A stretch of DNA of 64,000 bases from an uncultured Vampirovibrio sp. (GTDB lineage Bacteria > Cyanobacteriota > Vampirovibrionia > Gastranaerophilales > Gastranaerophilaceae), in the NCBI GenBank assembly GCA_910583875.1, contig CAJTXT010000001.1, positions 1-64,000 on the forward strand, written 5' to 3'. Under the pieces are notes generated by a model. That model made no database searches and was not told the origin of the DNA. It saw only the letters and a program-made list of their open reading frames with translations. A program made the translations under genes and the position numbers. Position 1 is the stretch's first letter; every line of letters starts with the position of its first letter. Positions 1-8,681 of this stretch are shown piece by piece.

Positions 1-75
1 ATAATTAGTATATACTCTTTACCGCTTTTACTACTTTTGCTTAATGTTTCTTAATAATTCATATATATAAAAAAT

Positions 76-104
76 TAAAGGGATGGCGAAAAACCATCCC
101 TTTA
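76..104 (-). terminator. Rho-independent terminator of the downstream-activase-like gene
   Basis: A perfect 11-bp stem (arms 76-86 and 94-104, core AAAGGGATGG/CCATCCCTTT) with a 7-nt loop lies 18 bases after the stop codon at 122. Read on the minus strand it is followed by a T-rich run. Confidence 0.75.
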
Positions 105-121
105 AATATTATTATGACTTT

Positions 122-1162
122 TTATATAAAATCCTTACAATGAACATCATCATATTTTTTATTAATATCAATTTTATTTAATATATTTGTTCGTTTTTTT
201 CTATATAACATGTCTACAAAGGCTTCTATACGAGTAACAAATCCAGCTTCACCGGTTTGTTCATCTATTGATAAATGCAATATAGGTTTATTTTTCTTTC
301 TAGAATATCTAGAAATACGTTCTAACATTAATGAGTCTGGACCGCAGCCAAAAGCATTTATAGTAATCAATCCATCTATTTGTCTATCTTGAATATAATG
401 AGCAGCTGCACCGGTTAATTCATATTCATTCGCCCAATACAAACGGGATTTCATAGAATTTAAACCTTCATTCATTTGTTCAAATGTTAATTGGTCTGCT
501 GTATATACTTTTACATCTAATTTTTCAAGTTTATCAAAAATTTTCATACTTACACGTTCATCATAAAGATTATACCCGTGTGCAATTAAGGCAATATTAA
601 TTGGATATGTTTTTGAATTTTCAGCAATAATAACTTTATTTTCCAGCGCACTCTTTAACGCTTTTTTATATGGAATTCCGCTTCTTGTCATTACATGGAA
701 ATTATTATAGACTTTCCAAGCAGTTTTTGAGGCTTCTCTTATTCTTTCCGTATCTGTAATGCCAAAAGGTTTTACTGCTTCAGCTAAAAAAGTATATAGG
801 CCCTGATTTTTTTCTGATTTATCAAGGGTTGCTTCAATTATAGTAAAATCTCGTTTTATAACATTTCTAATTAAATCCGGAAGTCCGCGGATTTTAGAAC
901 AATTATATATTTTAGGAGCAATTGACTGTATAGATGGTACAAATATCTTATCTATGCCTTTATCCAATAAATTTAATATATGACCAACATAAACCTTAAT
1001 AGGCAGACAAGTTTCAGGAACAACTAGCGATGAACCGACAGACATTGTTTGTTTTGTTGTTTTATCAGATAAAACTATTTCAATTCCCAAATCAGTAAAA
1101 AAGCCATACCAAAACGGAAAAAAGTTGTAATATGACAATGCACGCGGTATTCCGATTTTCAT
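122..1162 (-). CDS. Acyl-CoA dehydratase activase-related protein (DUF2229 family)
   Basis: 346 residues. The N-terminus (MKIGIPRALSYY...) and the Cys-containing segments PETCLPIKVYVGH (about residue 50) and NAFGCGPDSLM (about 270) are typical of the DUF2229 / CoA-enzyme-activase-associated family. Relatives are often fused to ATP-dependent activators of 2-hydroxyacyl-CoA dehydratases, which couple ATP hydrolysis to electron transfer. Here only the DUF2229 part is present, without the ASKHA ATPase domain or the dehydratase subunits, so the substrate cannot be named. The start is supported by AAAGGGATATAA just upstream. The conserved Cys residues suggest an iron-sulfur site (inference). The gene stands alone, ending at a terminator. 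Confidence 0.8.
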   Translation of the reverse strand: MKIGIPRALSYYNFFPFWYGFFTDLGIEIVLSDKTTKQTMSVGSSLVVPETCLPIKVYVGHILNLLDKGIDKIFVPSIQSIAPKIYNCSKIRGLPDLIRNVIKRDFTIIEATLDKSEKNQGLYTFLAEAVKPFGITDTERIREASKTAWKVYNNFHVMTRSGIPYKKALKSALENKVIIAENSKTYPINIALIAHGYNLYDERVSMKIFDKLEKLDVKVYTADQLTFEQMNEGLNSMKSRLYWANEYELTGAAAHYIQDRQIDGLITINAFGCGPDSLMLERISRYSRKKNKPILHLSIDEQTGEAGFVTRIEAFVDMLYRKKRTNILNKIDINKKYDDVHCKDFI

Positions 1163-1212
1163 TTATATCCCTTTTAATTATTAATGTTTACAAGCATTAT
1201 AACACGAACAAT

Positions 1213-2178
1213 TTATTTTTTGCCTTTAAAAAGTAAACAATCAGAAAAAGGAAATTTTCTTATTGTTTTAACTACTTTCTTTTTAGTATTGATTTGGCAA
1301 ATATATATTCCAATAAATACCAATATACATGAAGCAAACTGCTTCATATTTATAGTTTCACCTAAGAAGAACCAGCCAAAGAATACAGCTGCTACAGGTA
1401 AAACAAATAAAAACGGAGAGAATTTACTTGCACTTAATGTACATATTGCGAAATTATACAACGCATAGGCAACAACTGTGAGTATTCCCAAATAGACAAC
1501 AAGAAAAGCACTTGCATTCATCACTACATTAAAATTTCCACCATCAATTATGTTATATATTACAAAGAATATTAATCCGCCAATGACTGATATACCTGCA
1601 AGAAAAAATGGCGGATATTTATCCATTAAATATTTTGTAGTGATTACACAAGTATCCGTAAGAATAATTGCAATTAATTCCAAAAAATTACCAAGTAATG
1701 GATTGGGGGCTAGTTCTGAAGCATCTGAAGAAATGCTTAATAAAATAGAGCCAATAATCGATATAAAGAGTCCCAAATATATAATTTTAACAAATTTTTC
1801 TTTTAAAATTATTCTTGCAGCTATTACCAACAATACAGGTTCCAAAGAACTGACTATGCCAGCTTGTCCTGAGGTCGTATATTTAAGAGCATTTGTTTCA
1901 CATATAAAATATAAACATGGTTCACAAAGCATCATTAAAAGCAACAATTTTATATCTTTTAAGTCTATTCTGATATGTTTATAAACTGTGAAAATAAAAG
2001 GAATAAATAATATTGTCGAAACCAACATTCTGAAAGCCATCAATTGTGGAGTGGAGTAATAACCCAAACAAATTTTTGTTGCAGTCAAGGTTGTTCCATA
2101 TAATAAAACAGCTATAGTTATAGATAAATAAGCAAACAGCTCATTTTGATTTTTGTATTTCGACAAGAAATCTTTCAT
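1213..2178 (-). CDS. EamA/DMT-family transporter
   Basis: About 321 residues with roughly ten hydrophobic segments arranged as two five-helix halves, the classical drug/metabolite transporter layout. Glu in CEPCLYFICE and SSLEPVLLV (about residue 110-130) match the conserved EamA positions where a Glu-Pro follows a helix. The protein sits in the inner membrane and probably exports a small metabolite; the substrate cannot be read from sequence. I prefer the ATG at 2178 because GAGGAA lies 11-15 bases upstream of it; a longer reading from a TTG at 2202 would place that ribosome site inside the gene. The C-terminus is Lys-rich and cytoplasmic. Confidence 0.8.
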   Translation of the reverse strand: MKDFLSKYKNQNELFAYLSITIAVLLYGTTLTATKICLGYYSTPQLMAFRMLVSTILFIPFIFTVYKHIRIDLKDIKLLLLMMLCEPCLYFICETNALKYTTSGQAGIVSSLEPVLLVIAARIILKEKFVKIIYLGLFISIIGSILLSISSDASELAPNPLLGNFLELIAIILTDTCVITTKYLMDKYPPFFLAGISVIGGLIFFVIYNIIDGGNFNVVMNASAFLVVYLGILTVVAYALYNFAICTLSASKFSPFLFVLPVAAVFFGWFFLGETINMKQFASCILVFIGIYICQINTKKKVVKTIRKFPFSDCLLFKGKK

Positions 2179-2309
2179 TTCATACAAATTCCTCAATCCC
2201 AATTATGCAATAGTAAAATAATCAGATAAAATAAGCAAAAAATCAAATACAATAACAAAATTATTAACAAAAATATATTAATTTTTTTTATGTTTTTTTA
2301 AGAAATATT

Positions 2310-2337
2310 TTGATTTTTTTATATTTTGTAATATAAT
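2310..2337 (+). promoter_or_regulatory. Sigma70-type promoter of rpaB
   Basis: TTGATT (2310-2315) and a perfect TATAAT (2332-2337) are separated by 16 bases and lie about 43 bases before the rpaB start codon. The -10 box overlaps an HLR1-like site (listed separately). Confidence 0.55.
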
Positions 2338-2342
2338 GTAAA
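2325..2342 (-). promoter_or_regulatory. HLR1-like RpaB operator over the rpaB -10 box
   Basis: On the minus strand this reads TTTACATT-AT-ATTACAAA. The cyanobacterial HLR1 consensus bound by RpaB is two direct (G/T)TTACA(T/A)(T/A) units separated by two bases; only the first base of the second unit differs. It covers the -10 hexamer of rpaB, a position that would suit negative autoregulation. In AT-rich DNA some chance matches are expected. Confidence 0.4.
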
Positions 2343-2379
2343 CACAGATAATATGTTTAAATGTTAAGGGGTCTAAAAA

Positions 2380-3129
2380 ATGACTGAAAATAGTGAATTA
2401 CAAGCCGAACAAGATTCTACACAAAAAATACTTGTTGCTGATGATGAAGCAAGTATCAGAAGAATTTTAGAAGCTCGTTTAAGTATGATTGGATACGATA
2501 TCGTTACTGCAACTGATGGTGAAGAAGCAATTGCTGCTTTTAATAAACATAACCCTGACTTAATTGTTTTAGATGTTATGATGCCTAAAATTGATGGTTA
2601 TGGAGTAACCAGAGAAATCAGAAGAACTTCTGATGTTCCGATTATTATCCTTACTGCTTTAGGTGATGTTTCTGAAAGAATCACCGGTCTTGAATTGGGT
2701 GCTGACGATTATGTTATTAAACCTTTCAGCCCTAAAGAATTAGAAGCAAGAGTTAAAGCTGTTTTAAGAAGAACAAATACAAAAGAAGTTGCTGCACCAA
2801 CAAGTAAAATTGCTAAAAATGTTATTACAACAGGTAATATAAGAATTGATACAGCAAGAAGACAAGTATTTAGAAAAAATGAACGTATCAGATTAACAGG
2901 TATGGAATTTAGCTTACTTGAACTATTAGTTAATAATTCTGGTCAAGCTTATTCAAGAAATGAAATTCTACAACATGTTTGGTCTTACCCTGCTGATCAC
3001 AGAATTGATACACGTGTTGTCGATGTTCATATTTCAAGATTACGTTCAAAACTTGAAACTGATCCGGCTAATCCAGAATTAATTCTTACGGCTCGCGGTA
3101 TTGGCTATATGTTTCAAAGAATTTCTTAA
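2380..3129 (+). CDS. rpaB: OmpR-family response regulator, RpaB type
   Basis: 249 residues: an acidic N-terminal tail, receiver domain (about 15-130) and winged-helix DNA-binding domain (about 150-247). Receiver landmarks are DD at 21-22, phospho-acceptor Asp65 (VLDVMMPK), Thr92 and Lys114 (IKPFSPKE). The stretch around DDEASIRRILEARLSMIGY is essentially that of cyanobacterial RpaB/Ycf27, which regulates high-light and redox-responsive genes in photosynthetic relatives. No photosynthesis gene is present here, so the target set must differ. AAGGGG eight bases upstream supports the start. No histidine kinase is adjacent; in cyanobacteria the partner kinase is also unlinked. Transcription ends in a hairpin shared with the convergent acyltransferase gene. 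Confidence 0.92.
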   Translation: MTENSELQAEQDSTQKILVADDEASIRRILEARLSMIGYDIVTATDGEEAIAAFNKHNPDLIVLDVMMPKIDGYGVTREIRRTSDVPIIILTALGDVSERITGLELGADDYVIKPFSPKELEARVKAVLRRTNTKEVAAPTSKIAKNVITTGNIRIDTARRQVFRKNERIRLTGMEFSLLELLVNNSGQAYSRNEILQHVWSYPADHRIDTRVVDVHISRLRSKLETDPANPELILTARGIGYMFQRIS

Positions 3130-3143
3130 TTAACATATAATAT

Positions 3144-3176
3144 AAAAAAAGAGGGAAATAATTTCCCTCTTTTTTT
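3144..3176. terminator. Bidirectional terminator between rpaB and the acyltransferase gene
   Basis: Stem GAGGGAAA/TTTCCCTC (3151-3158 and 3162-3169) is extended by A7 on the left and T7 on the right, so it works in both directions. The minus-strand neighbour ends at 3175, inside the structure. Confidence 0.8.
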
Positions 3177-3837
3177 ATGCTTTTAAATATTTATCATAAT
3201 TTTCTTCTAAATCATTTTGAAGTTTTTGCATTTCGTTTTCTATTCTTTCGCACCAAAATTTAATATTTTCTTTTTCTAAATCAGAAGGAATAAATATAGG
3301 TTCACCATATAGAGCAACTGTTTGACAAGGTCCAAAAGGAATAATAAATTTATCCCAAGAACTAGCAGCAAAAAATGTTTTATTCTTTGAGTGCCAGGCA
3401 ACAGGGATTATTGGAACACCAGTTAATTTTGATATATTAACAATACCGTCTTTAACTTTCCCTCTTGGTCCTCGTGGTCCATCTATCATAATACCTGCTG
3501 AATTACCTTCTTTTAACTTATCAATAAGTTCTAGGGATGCAGCAACACCTCTTCTTTTAGAAGAACCTCTAACTGATTTTATATTTAATGTTTCTGCCGC
3601 TTTCGCAATTATTTCGCCATCATTTGAAGCACTAATTAAAGCATAAAATTTATCTTTATCTTTTATTCCATACACCAAACATTGATGACAATGCATCATA
3701 GACAAAATAAATTGCTCTTGAGGATAATTTATATGTTTAATTGTCAAAAAATGCTTTTCTATATGAAAGAAGGTTTTTAACAGATTAATTAAAATTCCCA
3801 ATTTAACTTTTTCTTTAAATTTTCTTTGATTAGCCAC
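3175..3837 (-). CDS. DUF374 lysophospholipid acyltransferase-family protein
   Basis: About 220 residues. The motifs DGEIIAKAAE, VRGSSKRRG, DGPRGPRGKVKDG and TGVPIIPVAW are the DUF374 signature, a branch of the lysophospholipid/lipid A acyltransferase superfamily in which the usual HX4D motif is altered to S-x-x-x-D-G. The enzyme probably transfers an acyl chain to a membrane lipid at the inner membrane. An open frame extends up to an ATG at 3876, but that codon lies in the 3' arm of the rplA terminator. A GTG at 3837 with GGAG seven bases upstream is the more likely start. Donor and acceptor are unknown. Confidence 0.8.
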   Translation of the reverse strand: MANQRKFKEKVKLGILINLLKTFFHIEKHFLTIKHINYPQEQFILSMMHCHQCLVYGIKDKDKFYALISASNDGEIIAKAAETLNIKSVRGSSKRRGVAASLELIDKLKEGNSAGIMIDGPRGPRGKVKDGIVNISKLTGVPIIPVAWHSKNKTFFAASSWDKFIIPFGPCQTVALYGEPIFIPSDLEKENIKFWCERIENEMQKLQNDLEENYDKYLKA

Positions 3838-3855
3838 TCTATAACTCCATAATAC

Positions 3856-3893
3856 TAAAAAAGAGTACGGCAGCATAAACTGTCGTACTCTTT
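3856..3893 (-). terminator. Rho-independent terminator after rplA
   Basis: Arms 3860-3873 and 3880-3893 (AAAGAGTACG core, one mismatch) with a short loop, followed on the minus strand by T6. It ends the secE-nusG-rplK-rplA transcript before any rplJ/rplL, which are not in this window. Confidence 0.75.
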
Positions 3894-3906
3894 AATTTAA
3901 CATAAA

Positions 3907-4632
3907 CTATTGAATATTTTCTTTAACTTCAGTAGCAACATTTTTAGAATCCAATTTAATACTTGGTCCCATTGTTGTTGTTAAGTATACTGATTTTAAG
4001 TAAACACCTTTAGACGAAGATGGTTTTGCTCTTAAAACAGCATCAGCTAAAGTAATATAGTTTTTCATTAAATCGTCAGATGAGAATTGAATTTTACCGA
4101 TTGGAACGTGAATCATACCTTGTTTATCAGCTCTGAATTCAACTTTACCGGCTTTAGCATCTTTAACTGCTTTAGCAACTTCTAAAGTTACTGTACCTGT
4201 TTTTGGGTTAGGCATTAAACCTTTAGGTCCTAAAACACGACCTAATTTACCAAGCATACCCATACAATCAGGAGTTGCAATTAAAGTATCAAATTCAAAC
4301 CAACCGCCTGCGATTTTATCGATGATTTCTTCTGCACCTGCTTCGTCAGCGCCTGCTTCTTTTGCTTCAGTCGCTTTTGTACCTTTTGCAATTACGCAAA
4401 CTCTAACTGTTTTACCAAGTCCTGCAGGTAATACTGTTGTAGAACGTACTTGTTGATCAGCGTGTTTTACATCAATACCTAAAGACATATGGCATTCAAC
4501 TGTTTCGTTGAATTTGCAAGTTTCTTTTGCTACTTCTTGTAATTTTTGTATAGCTTCCATAGCATTACATGGTTGGTTAAAACCTTCCATCATTTCTGCT
4601 ATTTTCTTTTGTTTTTTTGTTAATTTAGACAT
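3907..4632 (-). CDS. rplA: 50S ribosomal protein L1
   Basis: 241 residues, normal family length. The signature GRVLGPKGLMPNPKTGTVT is present at about residue 125-145. L1 binds 23S rRNA at the L1 stalk and in many bacteria represses translation of its own operon. The frame is open to 4653, but AAAGGAG just before the ATG at 4632 and the family start MSKLTKKQKK fix the start there. It follows rplK by 56 bases and is the last gene of the operon. Confidence 0.97.
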   Translation of the reverse strand: MSKLTKKQKKIAEMMEGFNQPCNAMEAIQKLQEVAKETCKFNETVECHMSLGIDVKHADQQVRSTTVLPAGLGKTVRVCVIAKGTKATEAKEAGADEAGAEEIIDKIAGGWFEFDTLIATPDCMGMLGKLGRVLGPKGLMPNPKTGTVTLEVAKAVKDAKAGKVEFRADKQGMIHVPIGKIQFSSDDLMKNYITLADAVLRAKPSSSKGVYLKSVYLTTTMGPSIKLDSKNVATEVKENIQ

Positions 4633-4688
4633 TTTTTCTCCTTTTGTGGTCATAACGCAATTTCAGCTTCCACATTTTTAGTAATCAA

Positions 4689-5114
4689 TTAATCTACTAC
4701 AGTAACACCCATTGCTCTGCAAGAACCTTTAATCATTTCAACAGCAGATTCAATTGTTGTTGCGTTAAGGTCTTCCATTTTAATTTTAGCAATTTCTTCA
4801 AGTTGAGCATGTGTAATTTGTCCAACTTTAGTTTTATTAGGAGTTGCACTTCCTTTTGGTAGATTGATTGCTTTTTTAATTAATACAGCAGCTGGTGGTG
4901 ATTTAGTTACGAATGAGAATGATCTGTCTTCGTAAACATCAATTACAACCGGAATAATGTATCCTGCTTGTGCTTCAGTTCTAGCATTGAATTGTTTGCA
5001 GAAATCCATTATGTTTACACCGTGTTGACCTAATGCAGGACCAACCGGAGGTGATGGATTTGCTTTGCCAGCCTGAATTTGTAGTTTAATTTTTCCTACA
5101 ACTTTCTTTGCCAT
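4689..5114 (-). CDS. rplK: 50S ribosomal protein L11
   Basis: 141 residues, full family length. N-terminal KLQIQAGKANPSPPVGPALGQ-type segment (rich in Pro and Gly, for stringent-factor and elongation-factor contacts) and C-terminal GSCRAMGVTV are diagnostic. L11 forms the GTPase-associated centre with 23S rRNA. A strong AAAGGAG-type site precedes the ATG. Located between nusG and rplA as in nearly all bacteria. Confidence 0.98.
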   Translation of the reverse strand: MAKKVVGKIKLQIQAGKANPSPPVGPALGQHGVNIMDFCKQFNARTEAQAGYIIPVVIDVYEDRSFSFVTKSPPAAVLIKKAINLPKGSATPNKTKVGQITHAQLEEIAKIKMEDLNATTIESAVEMIKGSCRAMGVTVVD

Positions 5115-5162
5115 TTTTTGTTTCTCCTTTCGTGGTAATTGCGGAACCCTATGTTCCTTCCA

Positions 5163-5822
5163 CTATATCTTTTGTATTTGTTTGTATTCTAGTTCTACAG
5201 GTGTTTCACGACCGAATATAGAAACCATAGCTCTTAATTTTGATTTATCAGGATATACTTCTGTAATATCACCAATAAATTCTGAGAATGGACCAGAGAT
5301 AATTCTGACTTTATCACCTGCTTTAACGTCAAGTTCAACTTTAGTAACCTGATTTTGAGTCTTATGGATAATTTTCTTAATTTCACTATCTTTAGCAGGA
5401 ATTGGTTTTTTACTTGAACCAACGAATTTTGTAACACCTGCTGTATGTCGAACAACATACCAAGAGTCATCATCCATAATCATTTCAACAAGTACATATC
5501 CAGGGAATATTTTTTCTTCCCTATCCATTTTCTTGCCGTCTTTCATCTTAGTGATAGTTTTTTGAGGAACTTCAATTCTGAAGATTTTATCACTCATATT
5601 CATATATTCAATACGTTTTTCAAGGTTAACTTTTACCTTGTTTTCATGACCTGAGTATGTATGAACGATGTACCATCTTTTTTGTGGAGCTTTTGGTTCT
5701 TTAGCTGCTTCTTTAAATTCAGTATCTTTTTTAGAAAGAACTTCTTCTTTTGAAACAATGCCTTCTTGACCAAGTTCCATATCTGATAAATGTTCTACAA
5801 TTTCATTATTATCTTTTGTCAT
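5163..5822 (-). CDS. nusG: Transcription termination/antitermination factor NusG
   Basis: 219 residues. An acidic N-terminal extension of about 45 residues precedes the NGN domain (WYIVHTYSGHENKV, FPGYVLVEM, VRHTAGVTKFVG), followed by a KOW domain (KAGDKVRIISGPF). NusG binds RNA polymerase and links it to Rho or the ribosome. The N-terminal extension, rich in Glu and Lys, is longer than in E. coli NusG. AGGAA upstream of the ATG is somewhat distant (12 bases). The gene follows secE by 32 bases. Confidence 0.96.
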   Translation of the reverse strand: MTKDNNEIVEHLSDMELGQEGIVSKEEVLSKKDTEFKEAAKEPKAPQKRWYIVHTYSGHENKVKVNLEKRIEYMNMSDKIFRIEVPQKTITKMKDGKKMDREEKIFPGYVLVEMIMDDDSWYVVRHTAGVTKFVGSSKKPIPAKDSEIKKIIHKTQNQVTKVELDVKAGDKVRIISGPFSEFIGDITEVYPDKSKLRAMVSIFGRETPVELEYKQIQKI

Positions 5823-5854
5823 TACGTGTTAATTCCTATCTTTTAGTCACTCGC

Positions 5855-6043
5855 TTAATCTACCAACCTAAAAGCCTTTAAAATACCTTTAAATAAGATA
5901 TCAAGGCCATAAGTATAAATAGTAAAGGCAATAACGATAACAAGTACAATAATTGTTTGTGCTATTACTTGTTTTCTTTCCGGCCAGGTTATTTTACCCC
6001 ATTCCGACTTAACGCCTTTAAAGTATGTTACTAATTTTTCCAT
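5855..6043 (-). CDS. secE: Preprotein translocase subunit SecE
   Basis: 62 residues with one transmembrane helix near the C-terminus, the short single-span form of SecE. The segment FKGVKSEWGKITWPERKQV is the conserved amphipathic helix that packs on SecY. SecE is an essential part of the SecYEG protein-export channel. It sits between tRNA-Trp and nusG, the standard order. Confidence 0.96.
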   Translation of the reverse strand: MEKLVTYFKGVKSEWGKITWPERKQVIAQTIIVLVIVIAFTIYTYGLDILFKGILKAFRLVD

Positions 6044-6068
6044 TTATATTATTTTCCTTTTTATAATT

Positions 6069-6141
6069 CGCGCCCTGAAGGACTCGAACCCTCGACATCC
6101 GGTTTTGGAGACCGACGTTCTACCAACTGAACTAAGGACGC
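6069..6141 (-). tRNA. trnW: tRNA-Trp (CCA)
   Basis: 73-nt cloverleaf: acceptor arms GCGTCCT and AGGGCGC, TTCGAGTC T-loop, anticodon loop CTCCAAA giving CCA. The 3' CCA is not encoded. It lies between rpmG and secE, a frequent location. Confidence 0.96.
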
Positions 6142-6153
6142 TTATTATAAACC

Positions 6154-6321
6154 TTATTTTGTTTCTTTATGAGATGTATGTTTTTGGCAGAATGGGCAAT
6201 ATTTGTTTAACTCCATTCTTTCTTTTGAGTTCTTTTTATTTTTTACTGTTGTGTAGTTTCTTCTTTTGCATTCTTCACAAGCAAGAACTACCATTCTATC
6301 GTTTTTTCCTTTGATTCCCAT
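6154..6321 (-). CDS. rpmG: 50S ribosomal protein L33
   Basis: 55 residues with two Cys pairs (CEEC and CPFC) forming the zinc ribbon of the Cys-type L33. The start MGIKGKNDR matches the family; AAGGTG lies upstream of the ATG at 6321. The frame continues to a TTG at 6342, which I reject. It heads the rpmG-tRNA-Trp-secE-nusG block. Confidence 0.95.
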   Translation of the reverse strand: MGIKGKNDRMVVLACEECKRRNYTTVKNKKNSKERMELNKYCPFCQKHTSHKETK

Positions 6322-6521
6322 TGTGTCACCTTTTCTTATCAAATTATATTTTATGTTCTTATTTACAATAGAAAACTATAGAATACAGCTTTTTCCTTAT
6401 ATTCTACTTCCCTTGTGTAAAACCACTGATAATATCATAACTTAAACATATTTTTTTTCAAACATAAAATTTACAAAACGCAAAATAACCATTATAATTG
6501 GTTTAACAACAAGGAGAATTT

Positions 6522-7355
6522 ATGACAATTAGTATTCGTGAAGCATTTAGAAATGCAGCTACAGAAAGATACAATAAAGAAAATATTTTATATTTTTCAT
6601 TAATTATAGCTGTCTTAACAATAGGGTCAGTTTTACCCACAGATGGAATTAAAGATAAATTAATGCTTTTTTATGCATCTGCTATTGTTTGGCTGCTAAC
6701 AATAGTTAGTTCCATATTTTTATCTGGTTATAATGCTATGGCATGTAATAATGAAGTAAATAATAGAGATAATGTTATCCCTGCTTTATCTGAAATAAAA
6801 GAAATTTTAATTAATGGATGTCAATATTTTCTTGGCAATATTGCTTTAACTATTCTGGCGGCTATTATTCCAATGATTATATTCATTATTGGAACTATTA
6901 TGATGGTTATAGCTGGAATAAAATTACTTCCATTAATGGCTATTGGAATAATTACTTTTATAGCTGGTTTTATAATTCTTATTCTTATTTCTTATAAATA
7001 TGTTTTTCCGTTACATCTTAATTACTATAAATCTTTAAAGCTAGAAGATATTTTTGACTTAAAACAAGCTATAGAATTAAGAAAACAACATAAAGAATAT
7101 GGTTCTTTGTTCTGGAAAACAATATTAGTCTTCGTCTTAATTGTAGGTATATTTTTATTGTTTAGTATTTGTTATTACATTGTATATAAATTCACGAATT
7201 TCTGTAGTAAAGAAATTGCTGATTATATACTAGGATACATATATACCGTAGCAATTAGTGTTGCTCAGTTAATATATTTCCCGGGGTTAATTAAACAATT
7301 TTTTAATACACAAAATAACGATGATAACGAACAAACAGAAATAAAAGAAGGTTGA
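6522..7355 (+). CDS. Multi-pass membrane protein of unknown function (DUF4013-like topology)
   Basis: 277 residues with about six hydrophobic helices: two at 25-70, two long ones at 105-155, and two at 195-260, followed by a short acidic/polar tail. The arrangement resembles DUF4013-type proteins, but I see no decisive motif. AAGGAG is placed well before the ATG. It stands alone, ending just before a palindromic repeat (7391) that may act as its terminator. Confidence 0.7.
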   Translation: MTISIREAFRNAATERYNKENILYFSLIIAVLTIGSVLPTDGIKDKLMLFYASAIVWLLTIVSSIFLSGYNAMACNNEVNNRDNVIPALSEIKEILINGCQYFLGNIALTILAAIIPMIIFIIGTIMMVIAGIKLLPLMAIGIITFIAGFIILILISYKYVFPLHLNYYKSLKLEDIFDLKQAIELRKQHKEYGSLFWKTILVFVLIVGIFLLFSICYYIVYKFTNFCSKEIADYILGYIYTVAISVAQLIYFPGLIKQFFNTQNNDDNEQTEIKEG

Positions 7356-7390
7356 CCTATTTTTACAAAACTATCTTATTTTTTATAACA

Positions 7391-7419
7391 TGTCATGCTG
7401 AACTTGTTTCAGCATGACA
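7391..7419. repeat. Minimal palindromic repeat (TGTCATGCTGAA family)
   Basis: 29 bases: TGTCATGCTGAA, a 5-base centre CTTGT, then TTCAGCATGACA, a perfect 12-bp inverted repeat. The same core recurs at 9283, 22321, 23549 and 25479. Here it lies between two convergent genes and could serve as a transcript end. Confidence 0.85.
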
Positions 7420-7460
7420 ATGGAGAGACTATATTTATATATCATTCCTTTTTTATTCGT

Positions 7461-8681
7461 TCAATTAAAATTACAAGAAACAATATAAGCACCGGACCAA
7501 GCATTTTGAAGATTAAAACCGCCTGTAAATGCATCAATATTTAAAACTTCACCGGCAAAAAATAAACCTTTTACTATTTTTGACTCCATAGTTTTTGAAT
7601 TAACTTCATTTAAATCAACACCGCCTGCCGTAACTATTTCAGAGTCTTTTATTCTTTTTTCCGCATGCAATTTAAATGCAATTAATGAATTTATTAAAAG
7701 TTCTTTTTCTGTCTTTTTTAACTGGGCAGCTTGTTTATCTGCGTCAATTTTATTTAATGTAAGAATTTCGCTTATAAAACTTTCAGGTGCGAATTTAGCA
7801 AAAACATTTTTAACTGTCTTTTTAGATTTATTTTTAATTTCTTTTTCGATTTCTTCAATTGAAACATCTATCAACTTCATAGTAATTTCTAATGGAGATT
7901 GAGAAGAAAATTCCTCATAAGCAGTTAGTGCTGAAATTTTAAAAACACAAGGACCTGAAATTGATTTATGTGTAAAAAGCAAATCGCCATAACATTTTTG
8001 AAATTTTTTCTTTCCAAATTTTATTTGCGCTTCAACATTTTTAAAACTTAAACCTGAAAGCTTATAAAAATTCTTTTCTTTTATATCGAGTGCAGTTAAG
8101 GAAGGCTTTTGCTCTATTATTTTATGACCCAAATTTTCAGCAAGTTTAAAACCGTTTCCTCGTCCTCCTGTCGTTAGAATTACAACGTCAAATTCATATT
8201 TCGACTTATCGGTTATAACAATAAATCCATTAGACTCTTTTTTAATTTCAATAACTTTTTCTTTCTTAAAATTAAAATTAGAAGTTTCTAAATGTTTATT
8301 CAATATTTCAATAGTTTTTTTAGAGCTGTCTGATACAGGAAAAACTCTTTTATCAGGTTGGACATAAGTTTTAACTCCCAAATCAGAAAATAATTTTCGG
8401 GTTTGTTTTTGCCCAAACTTTGAAAAAACCGACAGTAAAAACTTATCTCCTCTGGGATAATTTTTAACAAATTCTCTTACATCATTCTCATCATAAGTAA
8501 GATTACATCTTCCGCCGCCTGTTGGCAAAAGTGAAGAGAAAGGCTCTTTAACATCAAAAGCAGTAACATTAATTTCAGTATTTTTAGAAAGCAAAACAGA
8601 TGCAAGCCCGCCTGCTGCACCTGTTCCTATTACTGCTATATTTTTATATATCAACTCTTGTTCCATAAAGAAATACGTCAT
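7461..8681 (-). CDS. NAD(P)/FAD-dependent oxidoreductase, HI0933-like
   Basis: About 400 residues. FAD-binding motif AVIGTGAAGG at the N-terminus, the family hallmark LPTGGGRCNLTY at about residue 50, and C-terminal GLFFAGEVLNIDAFTGG plus NLQNAWSGAY are all characteristic of HI0933-like flavoproteins, often annotated as aminoacetone oxidase family. The substrate is unknown. The start overlaps folK by 38 bases (or 23 if the ATG at 8666 is used); no clear Shine-Dalgarno distinguishes them, and translational coupling is likely. Confidence 0.85.
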   Translation of the reverse strand: MTYFFMEQELIYKNIAVIGTGAAGGLASVLLSKNTEINVTAFDVKEPFSSLLPTGGGRCNLTYDENDVREFVKNYPRGDKFLLSVFSKFGQKQTRKLFSDLGVKTYVQPDKRVFPVSDSSKKTIEILNKHLETSNFNFKKEKVIEIKKESNGFIVITDKSKYEFDVVILTTGGRGNGFKLAENLGHKIIEQKPSLTALDIKEKNFYKLSGLSFKNVEAQIKFGKKKFQKCYGDLLFTHKSISGPCVFKISALTAYEEFSSQSPLEITMKLIDVSIEEIEKEIKNKSKKTVKNVFAKFAPESFISEILTLNKIDADKQAAQLKKTEKELLINSLIAFKLHAEKRIKDSEIVTAGGVDLNEVNSKTMESKIVKGLFFAGEVLNIDAFTGGFNLQNAWSGAYIVSCNFN

